Assembly (NCBI GenBank): GCA_022564535.1 | Contig: JADFLD010000191.1 | Location: 1 to 5,165, forward strand | Length of the DNA stretch: 5,165 nt | Direction of reading: 5' to 3' | From: Gemmatimonadota bacterium | GTDB lineage: Bacteria > Gemmatimonadota > Gemmatimonadetes > Longimicrobiales > UBA6960 | In this document: positions 1-5,165 of the stretch, one piece after another | Layout of the letters: each line of letters begins with the position of its first letter | Position numbering within the stretch: position 1 is the stretch's first letter | The notes under the pieces: generated by a model | What the model was told of the DNA's origin: nothing | The model's input: the letters and a program-made list of their open reading frames with translations, nothing else | Databases searched by the model: none | Translations under genes and position numbers: made by a program

Positions 1-1
1 C

Positions 2-292
2 ACGCCCGACGGATCGATTCTGGTCGTCTCGCTCAAGGGTGCGGGTCAGGTGCAGTTCTTCGACGCGGCCACGGGTGAGAGCAAGGCAGTCGTGCAGTCG
101 ACGACGACCGTGACGCACGGTGTCGCCGTCACCCCAGACTCGAGGTACGCCTTCGTCAGCGTCGAGGGCAAGGGTGCGGAGCCTGGCAAGGTGGACGTCT
201 TCGACCTGCGCACGTTCGAGATGGTCGGGTCCGTCGACGTGGGGCAGCAGGCGGGTGGAATCGTCTTCTGGAAGATGGTCCCCGCGGGATGA
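2..292 (+). CDS. YVTN/YncE-like beta-propeller protein, C-terminal part (5' end outside window)
   Basis: The open frame enters from the window's left edge and gives 96 residues before a TGA at 290-292. Two propeller-type repeat units are visible: 'TPDG' at fragment residues 1-4 and 'TPDS' at 44-47, 43 residues apart, which matches the roughly 42-residue spacing of YVTN/YncE-type beta-propeller repeats. Each unit is followed by a hydrophobic strand ('SILVVS', 'RYAFVSV') and then a 'V-x-x-F/V-D' strand ('VQFFDAATGE', 'VDVFDLRTFE'). The end, 'GQQAGGIVFWK', resembles the closing strand of the last blade. Such proteins are usually exported and act as binding or scaffold domains; some accompany metal or redox enzymes. 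No catalytic residues can be assigned here. The start codon, any signal peptide and the number of blades lie outside the window. A GTG at 50-52 is in frame but is not a credible start, because conserved repeat sequence continues upstream of it. The family call is fairly sure; the function is unknown. Confidence 0.8.
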   Translation, partial: TPDGSILVVSLKGAGQVQFFDAATGESKAVVQSTTTVTHGVAVTPDSRYAFVSVEGKGAEPGKVDVFDLRTFEMVGSVDVGQQAGGIVFWKMVPAG

Positions 293-295
293 TTC

Positions 296-335
296 TGCGC
301 CGACGCCGAAAATGACGCTCAACACCGTCGGCGCA
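296..335 (+). terminator. Perfect 10-bp inverted repeat just after the propeller gene (terminator-like)
   Basis: The left arm TGCGCCGACG (296-305) and the right arm CGTCGGCGCA (326-335) are exact reverse complements separated by 20 bases. The stem starts 4 bases after the propeller stop codon. It is GC-rich, but no run of T follows (the next bases are CGTGCGTGTCTATAC), so it is not a classic intrinsic terminator. It could act as an mRNA 3'-end stabiliser, a weak terminator, or an operator for the next gene. The position supports separate transcription of the propeller and peptidase genes. Confidence 0.45.
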
Positions 336-359
336 CGTGCGTGTCTATACATTGGTGGT

Positions 360-395
360 CCTCGGTCGCCTCGAAGGCTCTTCCATGGACCGAGG
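360..395 (+). other. Inverted repeat in the peptidase leader (possible 5'-UTR hairpin)
   Basis: CCTCGGTC (360-367) pairs perfectly with GACCGAGG (388-395) over 8 bp, with 20 bases between the arms. Inside that loop a smaller GCCT-CGA-AGGC hairpin (368-378) can form. A second stem lies just downstream: CGCCCC (402-407) with GGGGCG (422-427). Together they fill much of the 192-base gap before the peptidase start. They match no riboswitch class I recognise. In GC-rich DNA, short stems like these arise easily by chance, so a regulatory role is only a possibility. A TATACA hexamer at 346-351 is the only -10-like element seen here, and no matching -35 is evident. Confidence 0.25.
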
Positions 396-468
396 TCACC
401 GCGCCCCTGCGCAGTTCGGTTGGGGCGTCGTCGAGGGGGATTCGTTCGCAACCGTCAGGTTCAGATTC

Positions 469-473
469 GGAGA
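469..473 (+). promoter_or_regulatory. Ribosome binding site that decides the peptidase start
   Basis: GGAGA at 469-473 lies 11 bases upstream of the ATG at 485. The competing in-frame ATG at 473 overlaps this motif and so has no usable Shine-Dalgarno spacing. The signal peptide also fits a start at 485, with Lys3 and Arg7 closely preceding the hydrophobic core. Confidence 0.5.
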
Positions 474-484
474 TGTTGACCGCC

Positions 485-3205
485 ATGCAGAAAACCTTTG
501 TGCGATTTGCCGCGTCGTCCGTCGTCGCCTTCCTCGTCGCGATGCCGCTCGAGGCACAGCACCGGGTCACGACGCCTGCCGAACACTTCGGGCACGAAGT
601 CGGCGCCGACTATGTGCTTTTCAACTACGAAGCGCTCCACGAGTACTTCATCATGCTGGCCGACGAATCCGACCGGATGGTTCTGGACACGATCGGCTAT
701 ACCGAGGAGGGGCGGCCCCACATCCAGGCGATCATCACCTCGCCGGAGAACCACGCCAACCTCGAGCGCTACAAGGAAATCTCCCGTCTCCTCGCGAAGG
801 CCGACGGCGTGAGCCGTGAAGAGGCGCTTCGCCTCGCGGTCGAGGGCAAGGCCATCATCTGGATCGATGGCGGCCTCCACGCCACCGAGGTTCTCGGGGC
901 CGCGCAACTCACCGAGCTGGTGTACCGGCTCAACGACTACACCGACGCGGAGACGCTACGGATCCTCGACGACGTCATCATCCTCGCGACGCACGCGAAT
1001 CCCGACGGGATGACGCTGGTCTCGGACTGGTACATGCGCATCGACGACCCGATGACCCGCTCGACGTCGGGTGTCCCGGTGCTCTACAACAAGTACGCGG
1101 GGCACGACAACAACCGCGACTTCTACATGGCCGCCCTGGCGGAGAGCCAGAACATGAATCGCTCCATGTACCGGGAGTGGTTCCCGCAGATCGTATACAA
1201 CCATCACCAGACGGGCCCTCAAGGCACCGTGATGTTCGCGCCTCCCTTCCGCGATCCGCCGAACCACTACCTCGATCCGCTCATCATCACGTCGCTCGAT
1301 CGCGTGGGTTCGGCCATGCATCAGCGATTCGTGGTGGAGGGCAAGGGCGGCACGACGATGCGGTCGGGTGCGTCGTATTCGACGTGGTGGAACGGTGGAC
1401 TCCGCACGACGCCGTATTTCCACAACATGATCGGGCTGCTCACCGAGACCATCGGGAACCCGACGCCCGTGGAGATCCCGTTCATCCCACGTAAGCAGAT
1501 AACGAGCGCAGATCTTCCGCTACCGATCGAGCCCGGGCCGTGGCATTTTCGACAGTCCGTCGAGTACTCACAGACCGCGAACTGGGCAGTGCTCGACTAC
1601 GCCTCGCGTAATTCGGACCACCTGTTGTTCAATATCTGGCGGATGGGAACGAACTCGATCGAGCGCGGAAACACGGATTCGTGGACGACCCTGCCGTTCG
1701 AGATCGACGCCGCGGCTGAGGCCATGAGCCGAGGCACGCGCGCCGATTGGGAACGAATTCTGCGTGACCCCGCGGATCGTGACGCGAGAGGCTTCATCAT
1801 CCCCTCGGATCAGCGTGACTTTCCGACCGCGACGAAATTCGTGAATACGCTGCTGTACAATGGCGTCGACGTGCATCGTGCGACGTCCGACTTCATGGTC
1901 GCGGGCAAGGGATATCCGGCGGGATCCTACGTCGTGAAGGCCGCCCAGGCTTTCCGGCCGCACGCACTCGACATGTTCGAGTTGCAGCAGCACCCGAACG
2001 ATTTCGCCTATCCTGGCGCACCCCCGACCGCTCCATACGACAACACGGGCTGGACGCTCGCGTGGCAGATGGGCGTCGAGTTCGATCGGGTCATGGAGGG
2101 CTTCGACGGGCCGTTCGAGTTGATCGCCGATGTCATCGACACGCCGCCGGCTGGCGTGATTGCCGGTGCTTCGAACGCGCGCGGTTACGTCGTCGACCAC
2201 ATCAATGACGCCTTCATCGCGGTGAACCGCGTGCTGGCTGCGGGTGACGACGCCTACTGGTACACGGACGAGATCACGGTCGGCGGCCGGACGTTCGCCG
2301 CCGGCGCGTTCTATCTGGAGACCGACCGGAACGTCGTCGAGCGGCTGGCCCGCGAAAAAGGACTCGACTTCATCGGAGTGTCGCAGCGTCCCTCGGGCGA
2401 TGCGATGAGGCTCGAGCCGGTCAAGATCGGTCTCTGGGACCGGTATGGCGGGTCGATGCCGTCGGGTTGGACGAGGATGATTCTCGAGGACTTCGAGTTC
2501 GATTTCGACGTTCTCTACGCGCCCGACTTCGACGCCGGCGACCTCGATGACTACGACGTTCTGATCTTCGACGACGGTGCGATCCCCGAGTTCGGCGGTG
2601 GCGGTGGCGGTCGGGGCCGGCGCGGCGGCGCTCCCGATCCCTCGACGATTCCCGACGAGTACCGCCGACGCATGGGCCAGATGACCGCCGAGATCTCGGT
2701 GTCGAACATCCTGGAATACGTGCGCAACGGCGGCGCGGCGATCGCGATCGGGTCCTCCGCCAGCCTGGCGTACCATGCGGGCCTGCCGGTTCAGAATCAC
2801 CTGGTTGCCGACGGTGCCCCACTGACGCGAGAGGAGTACTTCACGCCCGGGTCGGTGCTGGACATGAAGGTCGAGCATGCGAGTCCGTTGACGCACGGAT
2901 TCGGGGAACGCGTGAACGTTCTCTTCAGCCACAGCCCCACGTTCTCGCTCGACGCGGGGGCGGAGGCTCAGGGTGTTCGCCGGATCGGGTGGTACGATAC
3001 GCCGAATCCACTCCGCAGCGGGTGGGCCTGGGGTGAGCGGTACCTCGTGGACGGCGTCGCGGCGTTCGAGGCCGACTATGGGCAGGGGAAGATGTTCATC
3101 TTCGGACCCAAGATCACGTTCCGTTCGCAGCCCCACGGCACGTTTGGGTTTCTCTTCAACGGGATCTACTACGGAGCCGCGGACGACCGTCCGATTTCCG
3201 AGTAG
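485..3205 (+). CDS. Exported M14-family zinc carboxypeptidase-like protein with C-terminal amidotransferase-like domain
   Basis: This 906-residue protein begins with a signal peptide: Lys3 and Arg7, a hydrophobic core at about 8-20, and probable cleavage after 'PLEA' (residue 24) before 'QHR'. It is therefore probably periplasmic or secreted. The M14 metallopeptidase domain spans about 40-340. Visible M14 landmarks are zinc ligands His132 and Glu135 in 'GLHATEV', the 'HANPDG' loop (170-175), the substrate-binding Asn-Arg pair in 'NNRD' (209-212), a third zinc histidine in 'YNHHQTG' (His240 or His241), and a candidate catalytic glutamate, Glu321, in 'LLTETIG'. Members hydrolyse peptide or related amide bonds, often at the C-terminus; the substrate here cannot be read from sequence. 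Residues about 340-640 form a middle region I cannot assign. Residues about 645-900 resemble a class I glutamine-amidotransferase/ThuA-like fold, but the nucleophile-elbow position reads 'AIAIGSSAS' without Cys. The whole protein contains no cysteine. A Gly/Arg-rich insert occupies 704-715. At 906 residues it is far longer than simple M14 enzymes. Starts at GTG 341 and ATG 473 are possible but less likely. It ends with TAG and appears monocistronic. Confidence 0.9.
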   Translation: MQKTFVRFAASSVVAFLVAMPLEAQHRVTTPAEHFGHEVGADYVLFNYEALHEYFIMLADESDRMVLDTIGYTEEGRPHIQAIITSPENHANLERYKEISRLLAKADGVSREEALRLAVEGKAIIWIDGGLHATEVLGAAQLTELVYRLNDYTDAETLRILDDVIILATHANPDGMTLVSDWYMRIDDPMTRSTSGVPVLYNKYAGHDNNRDFYMAALAESQNMNRSMYREWFPQIVYNHHQTGPQGTVMFAPPFRDPPNHYLDPLIITSLDRVGSAMHQRFVVEGKGGTTMRSGASYSTWWNGGLRTTPYFHNMIGLLTETIGNPTPVEIPFIPRKQITSADLPLPIEPGPWHFRQSVEYSQTANWAVLDYASRNSDHLLFNIWRMGTNSIERGNTDSWTTLPFEIDAAAEAMSRGTRADWERILRDPADRDARGFIIPSDQRDFPTATKFVNTLLYNGVDVHRATSDFMVAGKGYPAGSYVVKAAQAFRPHALDMFELQQHPNDFAYPGAPPTAPYDNTGWTLAWQMGVEFDRVMEGFDGPFELIADVIDTPPAGVIAGASNARGYVVDHINDAFIAVNRVLAAGDDAYWYTDEITVGGRTFAAGAFYLETDRNVVERLAREKGLDFIGVSQRPSGDAMRLEPVKIGLWDRYGGSMPSGWTRMILEDFEFDFDVLYAPDFDAGDLDDYDVLIFDDGAIPEFGGGGGGRGRRGGAPDPSTIPDEYRRRMGQMTAEISVSNILEYVRNGGAAIAIGSSASLAYHAGLPVQNHLVADGAPLTREEYFTPGSVLDMKVEHASPLTHGFGERVNVLFSHSPTFSLDAGAEAQGVRRIGWYDTPNPLRSGWAWGERYLVDGVAAFEADYGQGKMFIFGPKITFRSQPHGTFGFLFNGIYYGAADDRPISE
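2594..2611 (+). repeat. Three tandem copies of hexamer GGCGGT inside the peptidase gene
   Basis: GGCGGT is repeated three times exactly and encodes six glycines (residues 704-709), followed by the Arg/Gly-rich run 'RGRRGG' (710-715). The unit is a multiple of three, so gain or loss of copies would change loop length without breaking the frame. The insert sits in the C-terminal amidotransferase-like domain between strand 'DVLIFDDGAIP' and helix 'ISVSNILEYV', consistent with a flexible surface loop. Confidence 0.7.
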
Positions 3206-3230
3206 GCTCGCGAGACCCGGTCTTCCTATT

Positions 3231-3261
3231 GAGGGGCGCCCGCGTCAGCCGGGTGCCCCTC
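3231..3261. terminator. Hairpin between convergent genes, probably bidirectional terminator
   Basis: GAGGGGCGCCCG (3231-3242) pairs with CGGGTGCCCCTC (3250-3261) over 12 bp with a single G-U pair and a 7-base loop. It lies 25 bases past the peptidase TAG. On the other strand it begins 5 bases past the TAG (3267-3269) that would end the full-length SDR frame. Neither side has a strong T-run (TTCAGC on the + side, AATAGG on the - side), so factor-independent efficiency is uncertain. The stem strength and its place between two tail-to-tail genes make it the best terminator candidate in the window. Confidence 0.6.
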
Positions 3262-3266
3262 TTCAG

Positions 3267-3377
3267 CTATGTGGGCTGGTCTGTGGGCCGCACCAGAATC
3301 TCACTCACCGATACATGGTCGGGTGAAGCGACGGCGAACTCGATCGCCCGCGCGATGTCCTCGGGTTGCAGAGTCCG
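3267..3377 (-). pseudogene. Detached C-terminal tail of the SDR, in frame beyond an internal TGA
   Basis: Reading on past the TGA at 3378-3380 in the unchanged frame gives 36 residues, beginning 'RTLQPEDIARAIEFAV' and ending 'VSEILVRPTDQPT', then TAG at 3267-3269. This is the expected C-terminal helix and strand of YdfG-like SDRs, whose tails typically carry a 'L-x-P-E-D-I-A-x-A' helix and an 'E-I-x-V/I-R-P-T' strand. About 26 of the 36 codons end in G or C, as in an intact gene, so the interruption looks recent or artefactual. The frame is the same on both sides, so a single substitution (for example CGA or GGA to TGA) explains it; a net frameshift does not. Without readthrough this segment is not translated with the SDR. 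Confidence 0.8.
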
Positions 3378-4019
3378 TCATCCGCTCCACGCTTTCGCCC
3401 ACGCCTCCGCCGTGTCCGGGTCACCGTCCAGAAGCTCCGTCGACACCATGCCGGGCTGGATGTCGGTGACCCGAATTCCGTGTGCGCTGCCTAGCTCGAG
3501 GTGCAGACCCCACGACAGGGCACGCACTGCGAATTTCGTCGCTGAGTAGACGGTGGCGCCGGGGAAGGGGCGACGCCCCGCTACGGAGCCCACGTTCACG
3601 ATGTGTCCGGAGCCCTGCTCGATCATGTGGGGGAGCACGGCGGATATGCAGAACAGCACGCCCTTGATGTTCACGTCGATCATTCGAGTCCACTCCTCGA
3701 CACGGGCGTCGGTGAGCGGGGCCACGTTCATGATTCCCGCGTTGTTGACCAGGGAATCGATTCGACCGAACGCCTCTACGGTCCGGGAGACGACGGCCTG
3801 TACGTCATCGAGAGAGGTGACGTCTCCAGCCAGGGGCAGCGCACGACCACCCTCGGCCTCGATCTCACGCGCGATCGCCTCGAGCCGGTCCAGCCGGCGA
3901 GCCGTTACGACGACGTGCGCGCCGGCTCTGGCAAGTGTGAGCGCCGTCGAGCGCCCGATGCCTGAGGACGCCCCCGTCACGATGGACACGTGTCCTGCGA
4001 GTGTCTGTGGCTTCGACAT
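3378..4019 (-). CDS. Short-chain dehydrogenase/reductase (SDR), truncated by an in-frame TGA
   Basis: A 213-residue cytoplasmic classical SDR, an NAD(P)-dependent oxidoreductase of alcohols, ketones or hydroxy acids. The Rossmann nucleotide-binding motif is 'TGASSGIG' (15-22). 'TARR' (39-42) puts arginines after the second strand, which favours NADP. Asp66-Val67 contacts adenine and 'NNAG' is at 92-95. The catalytic tetrad is Asn117, Ser145, Tyr158 and Lys162, and 'PG' is at 189-190. The sequence is closest in style to YdfG-like 3-hydroxy-acid dehydrogenases of about 250 residues. The reading stops at TGA 3378-3380 as codon 214, yet the expected last 36 residues follow in the same frame to 3267, giving a 250-codon ancestral gene. 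Loss of this tail removes a helix and strand that in the family help form the core and oligomer interface, so the truncated product may be unstable. The start at ATG 4019 is preferred because AGGGA lies just upstream and '[10 protein letters not shown]' is a typical SDR N-terminus. An in-frame ATG at 4145 would add 42 unrelated residues. Convergent with the peptidase, divergent from the signalling gene. Substrate unknown. Confidence 0.85.
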   Translation of the reverse strand: MSKPQTLAGHVSIVTGASSGIGRSTALTLARAGAHVVVTARRLDRLEAIAREIEAEGGRALPLAGDVTSLDDVQAVVSRTVEAFGRIDSLVNNAGIMNVAPLTDARVEEWTRMIDVNIKGVLFCISAVLPHMIEQGSGHIVNVGSVAGRRPFPGATVYSATKFAVRALSWGLHLELGSAHGIRVTDIQPGMVSTELLDGDPDTAEAWAKAWSG

Positions 4020-4025
4020 GGATCT

Positions 4026-4032
4026 TCCCTCT
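4026..4032 (-). promoter_or_regulatory. Ribosome binding site for the SDR
   Basis: On the minus strand the sequence before ATG 4019 reads GAGGGAAGATCC. The purine-rich GAGGGA is 6 to 9 bases from the start, depending on which four bases pair. This supports 4019 over the upstream in-frame ATG at 4145, which has only a weaker AGGTG ahead of it. Confidence 0.6.
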
Positions 4033-4168
4033 GCGACGGCGTTCCTCGGCCCACCCGATGGCGAAGACCGGAAAGCGCGCACGGTAGCGGCCTCGAGGGA
4101 GAAGAACAACGCGACTACACGGTCGAGACGCTTGGAGTCGCTCATCGATGCACCTATCGTTTACGGGC

Positions 4169-4201
4169 CCCGGCGTCCGGGACCCATGGGAAGTTCCCGG
4201 G
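4169..4201. promoter_or_regulatory. Cluster of palindromes in the divergent intergenic region (possible operator)
   Basis: Several symmetric elements are packed into 33 bases: CCCGG-CGT-CCGGG (4169-4181), CCCATGGG (4183-4190), GGGAA-G-TTCCC (4188-4198) and CCCGGG (4196-4201). A larger stem CCGGGA (4177-4182) with TCCCGG (4195-4200) encloses the central part. The position between two divergent genes suits a shared operator or a 5'-UTR hairpin for the signalling gene. The 248 bases between the genes contain no other feature I can support; TATCGT at 4228-4233 is a weak -10-like hexamer without a convincing -35. GC-rich DNA yields such symmetry by chance, so the role is unproven. Confidence 0.3.
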
Positions 4202-4257
4202 CTGCTCTGCTCGAGTGGCGCATTCGGTATCGTGACTCTGCCTGCAGCTTTCTACCC

Positions 4258-4261
4258 GAGG
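4258..4261 (+). promoter_or_regulatory. Ribosome binding site suggesting a TTG start for the signalling gene
   Basis: GAGG at 4258-4261 is 6 bases from a TTG at 4268 and directly abuts the GTG at 4262, leaving the GTG no spacing. This favours the TTG. An ATG at 4148 has GGAG at 4134-4137, 10 bases upstream, but would add 40 residues that do not resemble the rest of the protein. Confidence 0.4.
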
Positions 4262-4267
4262 GTGAAG

Positions 4268-5165
4268 TTGACTCAGGACCGCGCCGAGCTCCAGGATTGG
4301 TACCGCCAAGCGATGCGCAAGCGCGTCGAACGATTGTGTGCGTTGCGGGAGGGACTCGAGGCGGTCGATGGAGAGGCGTGTGACGCGGCTCGCAAGATCG
4401 CCCAGGCGCTGAGGGGTTCTGGGGCGACCTTCGGGTTTCCCGATCTCAGTGCCGTCTCTGCGATCGTCGAAACCTCCACGGACGCCGACTTGTTGCGGAG
4501 GGTGGAGGGGCTGATCACAGAGCTCCGCATCCTCACCGTGCCCGACGGGACGTTTGTGCCGTTCAGGGCGGAATGGCTTGCGCGAGCGGCGGGAATAAGG
4601 GGCAGGGGCTCCGACCTCGAGGGGGTTGGGGACGTGTCGGAGGCGTGGGATACGGCTGTCCGTCTCTGGGACGTGGATCCGGCGACCCTCGCGGTGCGGG
4701 TCGGGCACTACTTCGGTCTGGAGGTCGCCGATCTCGCCAACGCCAGTCGATCGGCCGTACGCCTCGTCCCCGAGGCGCTCATGATGGCTGGGCGGGTCGT
4801 ACCGCTGAGCGAAGACTCCGTCACGATCACCGTGGCGATTTCGGAGCCGACCTCGTTGCCCATGGAGTTGGAGCTACAGCGGCTGACCAGTCGCCAGCCG
4901 ATCTTCGCGGTGGCTCCGCCCGGCGCGCTCGACGTCGCGCTGGCAGAGATCTTCAACACGCCGGTAGCTTCCGAGGCTCCGCACACCGCGGGGCCCGTGA
5001 GGCCGACCCACGACAAGTCCGACACCCGCGACAAGGAGATCCTCGTCGTCGACGACGAGCCTGCGGCCCGGCTGCTTGTGAGGACGCTGCTCAGCAAGCG
5101 AGGCTACCGTGTCCTGGAGGCGGGGGACGGTGTCGCGGCGCTCGCGGTCATGAAGAGCAAAGAGG
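4268..5165 (+). CDS. Signalling protein: degenerate Hpt domain, T2SSE_N/MshEN-like domain and receiver domain (3' end outside window)
   Basis: The frame stays open to the window edge, giving 299 codons. Residues about 1-88 look like a histidine-phosphotransfer (Hpt) helical domain: 'KIAQALRGSGATFGF' (43-57) matches the Hpt core A-H-x-L-R/K-G-x(4)-G, but the phospho-accepting His is Gln46 (CAG at 4403-4405). Residues about 126-229 resemble the N-terminal domain of GspE/PilB-type ATPases (T2SSE_N/MshEN): 'VRVGHYFGLEVADL', then 'RLVPEALMMAGRVVPL', 'VTITVAISEPTSLP' and a closing 'ALDVALAEIF'. A Pro/Thr-rich linker (about 231-255) leads to a receiver domain from 'KEILVVDDEP' (256-265), with acidic pair Asp262-Asp263. 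The phospho-accepting Asp should lie about 45 residues on, past the window. The protein is probably cytoplasmic and may link phosphorelay input to pilus, secretion or nucleotide signalling; that role is inferred from domains alone. Start uncertain: TTG 4268 (best ribosome site), GTG 4262 or ATG 4148. No output domain is visible yet. Confidence 0.8.
   Translation, partial: MTQDRAELQDWYRQAMRKRVERLCALREGLEAVDGEACDAARKIAQALRGSGATFGFPDLSAVSAIVETSTDADLLRRVEGLITELRILTVPDGTFVPFRAEWLARAAGIRGRGSDLEGVGDVSEAWDTAVRLWDVDPATLAVRVGHYFGLEVADLANASRSAVRLVPEALMMAGRVVPLSEDSVTITVAISEPTSLPMELELQRLTSRQPIFAVAPPGALDVALAEIFNTPVASEAPHTAGPVRPTHDKSDTRDKEILVVDDEPAARLLVRTLLSKRGYRVLEAGDGVAALAVMKSKE

Noticed and set aside
341..484. 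N-terminal extension of the peptidase from GTG 341
   Set aside because: The added 48 residues would bury the signal peptide, carry no motif and lack a good ribosome site. The segment also holds inverted repeats typical of a leader.
1568..3136. Long open frame on the minus strand antisense to the peptidase gene
   Set aside because: It is a shadow of the GC-rich, strongly codon-biased peptidase gene. Its translation is Arg/Asp/Val-rich without recognisable domains, while the plus frame has clear peptidase motifs.
3378..3380. TGA read as selenocysteine or as a reassigned sense codon
   Set aside because: I see no convincing selenocysteine-insertion hairpin just downstream, the position lies outside the SDR active site, and TGA evidently ends the propeller gene at 290-292. 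A nonsense mutation or base error is simpler.
4020..4145. N-terminal extension of the SDR from ATG 4145
   Set aside because: The extra 42 residues are unrelated to SDR N-termini, and ATG 4019 has the better ribosome binding site. The AGGTG ahead of 4145 keeps it a remote possibility.
3553..4383. Plus-strand open frame over the SDR and the intergenic region
   Set aside because: It is antisense to a gene with complete SDR motifs, and its low-complexity Ser/Arg/Thr-rich translation has no domain features.
4154..5097. Two abutting minus-strand open frames opposite the signalling gene
   Set aside because: The plus frame encodes recognisable Hpt-like, T2SSE_N-like and receiver motifs over the same bases. 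The minus translations show none.
1..5165. CRISPR array, tRNA/rRNA genes, insertion sequences or phage genes
   Set aside because: I saw no regularly spaced direct repeats, no recognisable tRNA or rRNA sequence, and no transposase, integrase or phage motifs on either strand.

Overview
The window reads as a GC-rich bacterial chromosome segment. Several features resemble Gemmatimonadota-type genomes: strong G/C bias at codon third positions, a large exported M14-type peptidase whose mature end begins right after an '...EA/QHR' signal-peptide junction, and a multidomain signalling protein. That assignment is inference from protein style only; no marker gene is present.

Layout. (1) Bases 2-292, + strand: the last 96 codons of a YVTN/YncE-like beta-propeller protein, followed by a perfect 10-bp inverted repeat that looks like a terminator stem. 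(2) Bases 293-484: a leader with two further inverted repeats and no gene. (3) Bases 485-3205, + strand: a complete 906-residue exported zinc carboxypeptidase-like protein (M14 fold), with an extra C-terminal domain resembling a class I glutamine-amidotransferase fold without its cysteine. (4) Bases 3231-3261: a strong hairpin between convergent genes. (5) Bases 3267-4019, - strand: a short-chain dehydrogenase/reductase (SDR) with all catalytic residues intact. An in-frame TGA at 3378-3380 cuts off its last 36 conserved codons, which remain readable in the same frame up to a TAG at 3267-3269. (6) Bases 4020-4267: a divergent intergenic region with clustered palindromes. (7) From about 4268 to the window end, + strand: the first 299 codons of a signalling protein with a degenerate Hpt domain (phospho-accepting His replaced by Gln), then a domain like the N-terminal domain of type II secretion/type IV pilus ATPases (T2SSE_N/MshEN), then the start of a receiver (REC) domain.

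The genes do not form one pathway. The propeller fragment and the peptidase are probably both exported proteins, but each appears to have its own transcription unit. The SDR and the signalling gene are divergent and share a 248-bp control region. The points most worth following up are the interrupted SDR and the Hpt(His to Gln)-T2SSE_N-REC fusion.
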